64,000 nucleotides of DNA from Chloroflexota bacterium (lineage in GTDB: Bacteria; Chloroflexota; Dehalococcoidia; Lucifugimonadales; Lucifugimonadaceae): contig JABIFF010000022.1 of NCBI GenBank assembly GCA_018650845.1, positions 124,001 to 188,000 of the forward strand, read 5' to 3'. Under the pieces are notes generated by a model. It was given only the letters and a program-made list of their open reading frames with translations. It was not told the DNA's origin and did not search any database. Numbering within the stretch: position 1 is the first letter of the stretch; each line of letters begins with the position of its first letter. Made by a program: the position numbers and the translations under genes. Positions 63,736 through 64,000 of the stretch are shown in pieces.

Positions 63736-64000
63736 ATGACAACCGGCAACGGTTCTAAGAACGATTTCAAGCGCGCTATGGTGGTTACAGCCCACCCAGA
63801 TGATGCCGAATACGGCTGCTCTGGAAGCGTTGCCAAGTGGACCCGAAAGGGTTGGGAAGTCGTTTACGTTCTCTGCACCGACGGCTCAAAGGGAACTGAA
63901 GACCGAGATATTTCTTCAGAAGCGCTGGCGGAACTTCGTGCCGAAGAGCAGCGAACAGCTGGCAGAACTCTAGGGCTAAAGACTGTCGAGTTCCTCGGCT
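63736..64000 (+). CDS. PIG-L/LmbE family deacetylase, 3' end outside window
   Basis: The frame from ATG 63736 begins MTTGNGSKNDFKRAMVVTA, then HPDDAEYGCSG, the zinc-binding AHPDDxE signature of PIG-L family N-deacetylases (LmbE-like). WEVVYVLCTDGSKGTE and RAEEQRTAGRTLGLK follow the usual pattern. About 88 codons are visible; the gene runs out of the window. The substrate (often GlcNAc-type or similar amide sugars) is not known. Confidence 0.92.
   Translation, partial: MTTGNGSKNDFKRAMVVTAHPDDAEYGCSGSVAKWTRKGWEVVYVLCTDGSKGTEDRDISSEALAELRAEEQRTAGRTLGLKTVEFLG

Noticed and set aside
1..64000. tRNA, rRNA, CRISPR, IS transposase, integrase, prophage
   Set aside because: No matching folds, repeats or motifs were seen in any gap or frame.

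Overview
The window looks like a chromosomal segment of a marine Chloroflexota bacterium, most likely a Dehalococcoidia/SAR202-type lineage. This is an inference: DNA near 50% G+C, heavy use of CGA for arginine, many TTG and GTG starts, peptide-binding lipoproteins with EVTR-type linkers, several enolase-superfamily and SDR/epimerase paralogues, an A2-type cytochrome oxidase, and the rpmB / fakA / degV / recG neighbourhood. No rRNA, tRNA, CRISPR array, transposase, integrase or phage gene was seen. Genes are densely packed in short operons on both strands, often separated by bidirectional hairpin terminators.

Layout. 0-7 kb: partial GDPD phosphodiesterase, ribulose-phosphate epimerase, HAD phosphatase, and a peptide-type ABC importer (binding lipoprotein, internal terminator, two permeases, no ATPases). 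7-16 kb: rpmB divergent from fakA-degV-recG, then two uronate-dehydrogenase-like paralogues flanking a VIT-family metal transporter and a corrinoid adenosyltransferase. 16-33 kb: SDR, MFS, P-loop kinase, NHL propeller, ManD-like dehydratase, an OsmC-family gene with an in-frame TGA at its catalytic Cys position, DoxX-like membrane protein, phosphotransferase, UxuA-type mannonate dehydratase, NmrA-like protein, glycerol kinase, aldo/keto reductase, gamma-glutamyltransferase. 33-41 kb: secreted matrixin protease, two paralogous single-span proteins of an unrecognised family, a second enolase-superfamily enzyme, dCMP deaminase, stand-alone trpB, lipoprotein cytochrome c and a PAS-LuxR regulator. 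41-46 kb: coxBADC-type oxidase operon and a universal stress protein. 46-52 kb: CaiB-type CoA transferase, hydrolase, JAMM protease, SDR with a degenerate active site, HtrA-like lipoprotein protease. 52-61 kb: four-gene ABC exporter operon with two giant FtsX/MacB-like permeases and two ATPases, one carrying a C-terminal AbrB-like tail. 61-64 kb: purE-purK, a hydrolase and the start of a PIG-L deacetylase.

Themes. Aerobic heterotrophy on organic acids and sugar acids is suggested by uronate-dehydrogenase-like enzymes, two non-homologous mannonate-dehydratase types, a further acid-sugar dehydratase candidate, SDRs, glycerol kinase/GDPD and a peptide importer feeding an A2-type terminal oxidase.

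Most notable are (i) the probable selenocysteine-containing OsmC protein at 22335-22838 with a hairpin right after the UGA, (ii) an array of four 8-bp boxes at exact 23-bp spacing between glpK and a tiny lipoprotein gene, (iii) two families of palindromic repeats recurring as inverted pairs in gene gaps, and (iv) the giant-permease exporter. Functions are read from sequence motifs only; no database search was possible.
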